From Burkholderiales bacterium (lineage in GTDB: Bacteria > Pseudomonadota > Gammaproteobacteria > Burkholderiales > Usitatibacteraceae): a stretch of 9,525 nt of DNA. The first letter of the stretch is position 1, and every line of letters begins with the position of its first letter. A program made the position numbers and the translations under genes. Shown in pieces: positions 7,467 to 9,525 of this stretch. Location: contig JACMOJ010000262.1 in the NCBI GenBank assembly GCA_014378085.1, positions 1-9,525 on the forward strand, written 5' to 3'. The notes beneath the pieces were generated by a model. It worked only from the letters and a program-made list of their open reading frames with translations, was not told where the DNA came from and ran no database searches.

Positions 7467-7496
7467 CCGATGCAACCCCCGATTGGGGGATATCGG
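7467..7496. promoter_or_regulatory. Nested G/C palindrome, candidate operator
   Basis: CCCCC (7476-7480), GATT, GGGGG (7485-7489) form an inner inverted repeat. It is enclosed by an outer pair CCGAT (7467-7471) and ATCGG (7492-7496). No T tract follows the structure on either strand, so it is not a typical terminator. Its centre lies about 58 bases upstream of the candidate -10 hexamer on the minus strand, which would suit an activator dimer. The regulator is not encoded in the window. Confidence 0.4.
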
Positions 7497-7508
7497 TGAC
7501 CACTACTG

Positions 7509-7521
7509 CACACAAAGTGTG
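7509..7521. repeat. Short inverted repeat CACAC-AAA-GTGTG
   Basis: A 5-base inverted repeat with a 3-base centre, followed by another CACACA at 7530-7535. It lies upstream of the nested palindrome. It could be a second protein-binding site; at this length it could also be chance. Confidence 0.25.
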
Positions 7522-7744
7522 AACAACCGCACACAGAGCAGACTTCGCGCCCTTGTTTAGACTAGGAGTCTCGTAGCACTTCTCTCGCCGCATTGTGGCT
7601 CGGTATGCCCGTGACACCGCCACCACACGGGTACCGCGAGCGGACAGGGAAAGCCGGGGCCCACAACGTGGGCGGGGTTGCCAACCTGGACCTAAAGCCG
7701 CGGACATCCGGAATTACGCTCCCCGATTTATGGTGCAAACCGCA

Positions 7745-7891
7745 GGTTGCTTTGGTTTGGCGCGTGCATCGAGCACCACGCCAGTCATCGTCTTACGTTT
7801 TGAAGCAGAGACTGGGGCCGGACTTGAGCGCATCAAGAAAAACTTTCGGCGTGTGCTGCAACGCGCCAAGCCAGATGTGCCATTGCCCTAA
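7745..7891 (+). pseudogene. C-terminal remnant of an AlgC/ManB-type phosphomannomutase/phosphoglucomutase
   Basis: The plus frame ending in TAA at 7889-7891 encodes GCFGLARASSTTPVIVLRFE and continues AETGAGLERIKKNFRRVLQR, then AKPDVPLP. From memory of the family, AlgC-type enzymes end with a WGLVRASNTTPVLVLRFEA block, a helix with LERIK and FR, and a short tail; the RASNTTP loop binds the substrate phosphate in domain 4. Here the Asn of that loop is Ser. Only about 48 residues of a family of about 450-460 are present. Upstream the frame stays open back to GTG at 7595 but shows no recognisable PMM/PGM sequence, and no start with a ribosome site is seen. The fragment lies opposite to all other genes in the window. 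It is read as the 3' relic of a gene deleted or interrupted by rearrangement. Codon choice still looks coding, so the loss may be fairly recent. Confidence 0.7.
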
Positions 7892-7922
7892 TAGGAAATA
7901 AAAGCGTAAACCGCCCTATCCA

Positions 7923-7958
7923 AGGGCATCCTCAGACTATGTTGCCCAAAGATGCCCT
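7923..7958. terminator. Possible terminator hairpin
   Basis: AGGGCATC (7923-7930) and GATGCCCT (7951-7958) form a perfect 8-base stem with a 20-base loop, in the gap between the convergent ends of the choice-of-anchor gene (stop at 7995) and the phosphomannomutase remnant (stop at 7891). On the minus strand a T-rich stretch (CTTTTATTT) follows only about 20 bases later, so intrinsic termination is not certain. Confidence 0.3.
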
Positions 7959-7994
7959 CCAGTCGTGTCGACCTGATCTGGGGGCGCTGACCAC

Positions 7995-9525
7995 TTAGTT
8001 ACTGCAGCTTGAGCCAATAAAGAACCGTCTCGCCACAGGTGGAACCAATGCGCAGCCGTTCCCGCCTAGCGAAACGTTATCCGGCGAACTTGGCGCGTTG
8101 CTGGTAATCGACAAAGTACCGCTACGATTTCCGATAAGTAGCGGCCCAAAGCTCAAGATAATGGTGCAGCTTTGATTCGGTCCGAGTTCGCGGTTGCAGT
8201 CATTGGCCTGCGCAAAATCACCCGTCGTTGTCGCGTTATTGATGACGAGCGGCTGCACGCCGCCATTGGTCACAGTGATACGCTGCGTCGCTGCCGGCCC
8301 ACCCAAAATCACCGTGCCATAACCGATGCTCGTCGCGGAGAGCCGGACCAGCGGGACGGGCAGCGGCAGTGCAGTGCCGGTCAGGGTTGCGGTTGCGACC
8401 GCCAAATTCGCGGCGTTGCTCGATACGTTCATCGCCGCTGACTTCGTGCCGACAACACCGACTGGTGCAAAGTTAACCGTCACCACACAGTTCGCGTTTG
8501 GTATTAGCGTTCCGCAGGCGTGCGCCACCGGGAACTCAGCGGCTGATGTGAGCGCATTGTTCGAGGTCACATTGATTGCGCCCACGACAAGATCCGCCGT
8601 CCCTACGTTGGTAACAACGACCGGCTGCGGAGTGCTGGTGGTGTTGAGCACCTGCTCACCAAAACTCAGCCCAGATGAAAGTCGAATAAGTGGTTCACGG
8701 CGCGGTGTGCCATTACCGACAATGGCAACCGTTGTCGTTCCGCTGACACCCGTTGGGGTTGCGTTGTGGGTGATGGTGAAGCTACCACTCGCCGAGCCGA
8801 CAATTAGAGGTGTGAAGTTGATCCCCACGATACAACTTGCCGCGATCGCAACGGTACTACCGCAACTCGGTAAACCACGCGTATTGTCTGCGGCGAGAGA
8901 CGGCACCTGCGCAAACGCTGCGCCGGTCAGTAACAGGCCGCGTAACTCCATGATGTCCAGTCCGGTGTTGCTGATCACAATCGCTTGTGGATTGGCGCTG
9001 GTGCCAAGCGCTTGATCGCCAAAGGTCAGTGAACTCGGGGCGACAATAATATTTGCGCGCGGAACGGCAACGCCGGTACCCGACAGCGTGACCGTCGAGG
9101 CACCCTCCAAAGCGGTGTTATCGATCACGATCTGTCCGGTCAGCGCGACGGCGGTCAGCGGCTTGAAGGTGACGTCGATGGTGCACGTGGCCAACGGTTC
9201 CAGCGTCACCGGGCAGGTGGTCTGATAACCAAAGTCACCGGAGGTTGTGTAACCGCGAATCGTAAATGGCCCGTTGCCGGTATTACTCACCGTCACCCTC
9301 TGTGCCGCGCTGACGCTATCCACCCTTTGATTGCCGAAGGTCAAACTCGCCGGTCGAACTTCGATGACGGAGATGATCGGCACCGCCATCAACACACTCG
9401 TCGAAAAATTCGCCGCTCCCGCAGCATTGGTCGCACGAATGATAAAGGCGTAGGTGATATCCACCTTTGACGTGCTCGTTGGTGTTCCTGACACCACACC
9501 GGTGGCAGGATCGAGCAAAACACCG
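7995..9525 (-). CDS. Large exported protein, C-terminal part: putative-Ig module plus four choice-of-anchor D repeats
   Basis: The frame stays open to the right edge, so the N-terminus is missing; 509 codons before TAA at 7995-7997 are visible. The TTG at 9518 is not a start, because it lies inside the conserved GVLLDPATGVVSGTPT motif of a putative-Ig (He_PIG, cadherin-like) domain, which continues into FIIRATNAAG. Four ASPM/SPD-2/Hydin-like (choice-of-anchor D) Ig repeats of about 100-115 residues follow. Counted from 9518 they begin near 55, 160, 279 and 392. Each has SLTFG-like, VTVSNTG-like and C-x(8-9)-C-x-I-x-x-x-F-x-P elements. The Cys pairs are 102/112, 219/229, 335/344 and 441/451, probably disulfides. 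The protein ends GSSCSN with no sorting-signal helix and no C-terminal membrane strand. It is probably a secreted or surface structural/adhesive protein. It shares its repeat type with the gene at the left edge. Confidence 0.85.
   Translation of the reverse strand, partial: GVLLDPATGVVSGTPTSTSKVDITYAFIIRATNAAGAANFSTSVLMAVPIISVIEVRPASLTFGNQRVDSVSAAQRVTVSNTGNGPFTIRGYTTSGDFGYQTTCPVTLEPLATCTIDVTFKPLTAVALTGQIVIDNTALEGASTVTLSGTGVAVPRANIIVAPSSLTFGDQALGTSANPQAIVISNTGLDIMELRGLLLTGAAFAQVPSLAADNTRGLPSCGSTVAIAASCIVGINFTPLIVGSASGSFTITHNATPTGVSGTTTVAIVGNGTPRREPLIRLSSGLSFGEQVLNTTSTPQPVVVTNVGTADLVVGAINVTSNNALTSAAEFPVAHACGTLIPNANCVVTVNFAPVGVVGTKSAAMNVSSNAANLAVATATLTGTALPLPVPLVRLSATSIGYGTVILGGPAATQRITVTNGGVQPLVINNATTTGDFAQANDCNRELGPNQSCTIILSFGPLLIGNRSGTLSITSNAPSSPDNVSLGGNGCALVPPVARRFFIGSSCSN

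Larger units (their letters stand above)
7222..7994. other. Gap without an intact gene
   Basis: About 770 bases between two minus-strand genes. It contains the putative operon promoter and palindromes (7421-7521), the phosphomannomutase remnant (7745-7891) and a hairpin (7923-7958). No tRNA, insertion sequence ends or CRISPR-like array was seen. A 101-codon minus frame (7402-7707) has no recognisable protein features. Confidence 0.6.

Noticed and set aside
7467..7496. Palindrome as a rho-independent terminator
   Set aside because: The T run lies before the hairpin on the plus strand (an A run after it on the minus strand), the wrong side for termination in either direction.
7402..7707. Minus-strand 101-codon frame starting with ATG
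   Set aside because: It overlaps the palindromes and promoter region, has no clear domain or hydrophobic segment and no convincing ribosome site.
7595..7744. N-terminal half of the plus frame leading into the phosphomannomutase remnant, as an intact small gene
   Set aside because: The first 50 residues are Arg/Gly/Pro-rich with no recognisable sequence, and the start would be GTG without a ribosome site. The frame is better read as chance-open sequence joined to a gene relic.

Overview
This window looks like part of a proteobacterial chromosome, most plausibly a betaproteobacterium. That placement is an inference from the moderately GC-rich coding sequence, the Gram-negative outer-membrane protein types and an AlgC-type phosphomannomutase remnant; no rRNA or housekeeping gene fixes the taxon. 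Every intact gene lies on the minus strand, so transcription runs from high to low coordinates.

Right end (7995-9525): the C-terminal part of a large exported protein. It has the end of a putative-Ig (cadherin-like) module followed by four choice-of-anchor D (ASPM/SPD-2/Hydin-like) Ig repeats. Its start lies outside the window.

Middle gap (7222-7994): about 770 bases without an intact gene. It holds a possible terminator hairpin, a plus-strand remnant of the C-terminus of an AlgC/ManB-type phosphomannomutase/phosphoglucomutase, a nested G/C palindrome that looks like an operator, and a candidate promoter for the genes that follow.

Left block (7221 down to 1): four tightly spaced genes, probably one operon, with gaps of 25, 32 and 3 bases. 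In order they encode (i) a periplasmic TPR plus outer-membrane beta-barrel protein with the architecture of Slam/type XI secretion translocators, (ii) a secreted FecR-domain protein with a Gly/Ser linker and two tandem beta-rich modules resembling the TbpB-type barrel of Slam cargo, (iii) a GT1-like GT-B glycosyltransferase, and (iv) a large exported right-handed beta-helix protein with choice-of-anchor D domains, cut by the left edge.

The working model is inferential. Gene (i) would export gene (ii) to or through the outer membrane, the glycosyltransferase would modify a surface molecule, and the beta-helix protein would be a co-expressed surface or secreted structural protein. The most interesting point is the pairing of a Slam-like translocator with a non-lipidated FecR-domain protein carrying duplicated TbpB-like modules, which would be an unusual type XI cargo.
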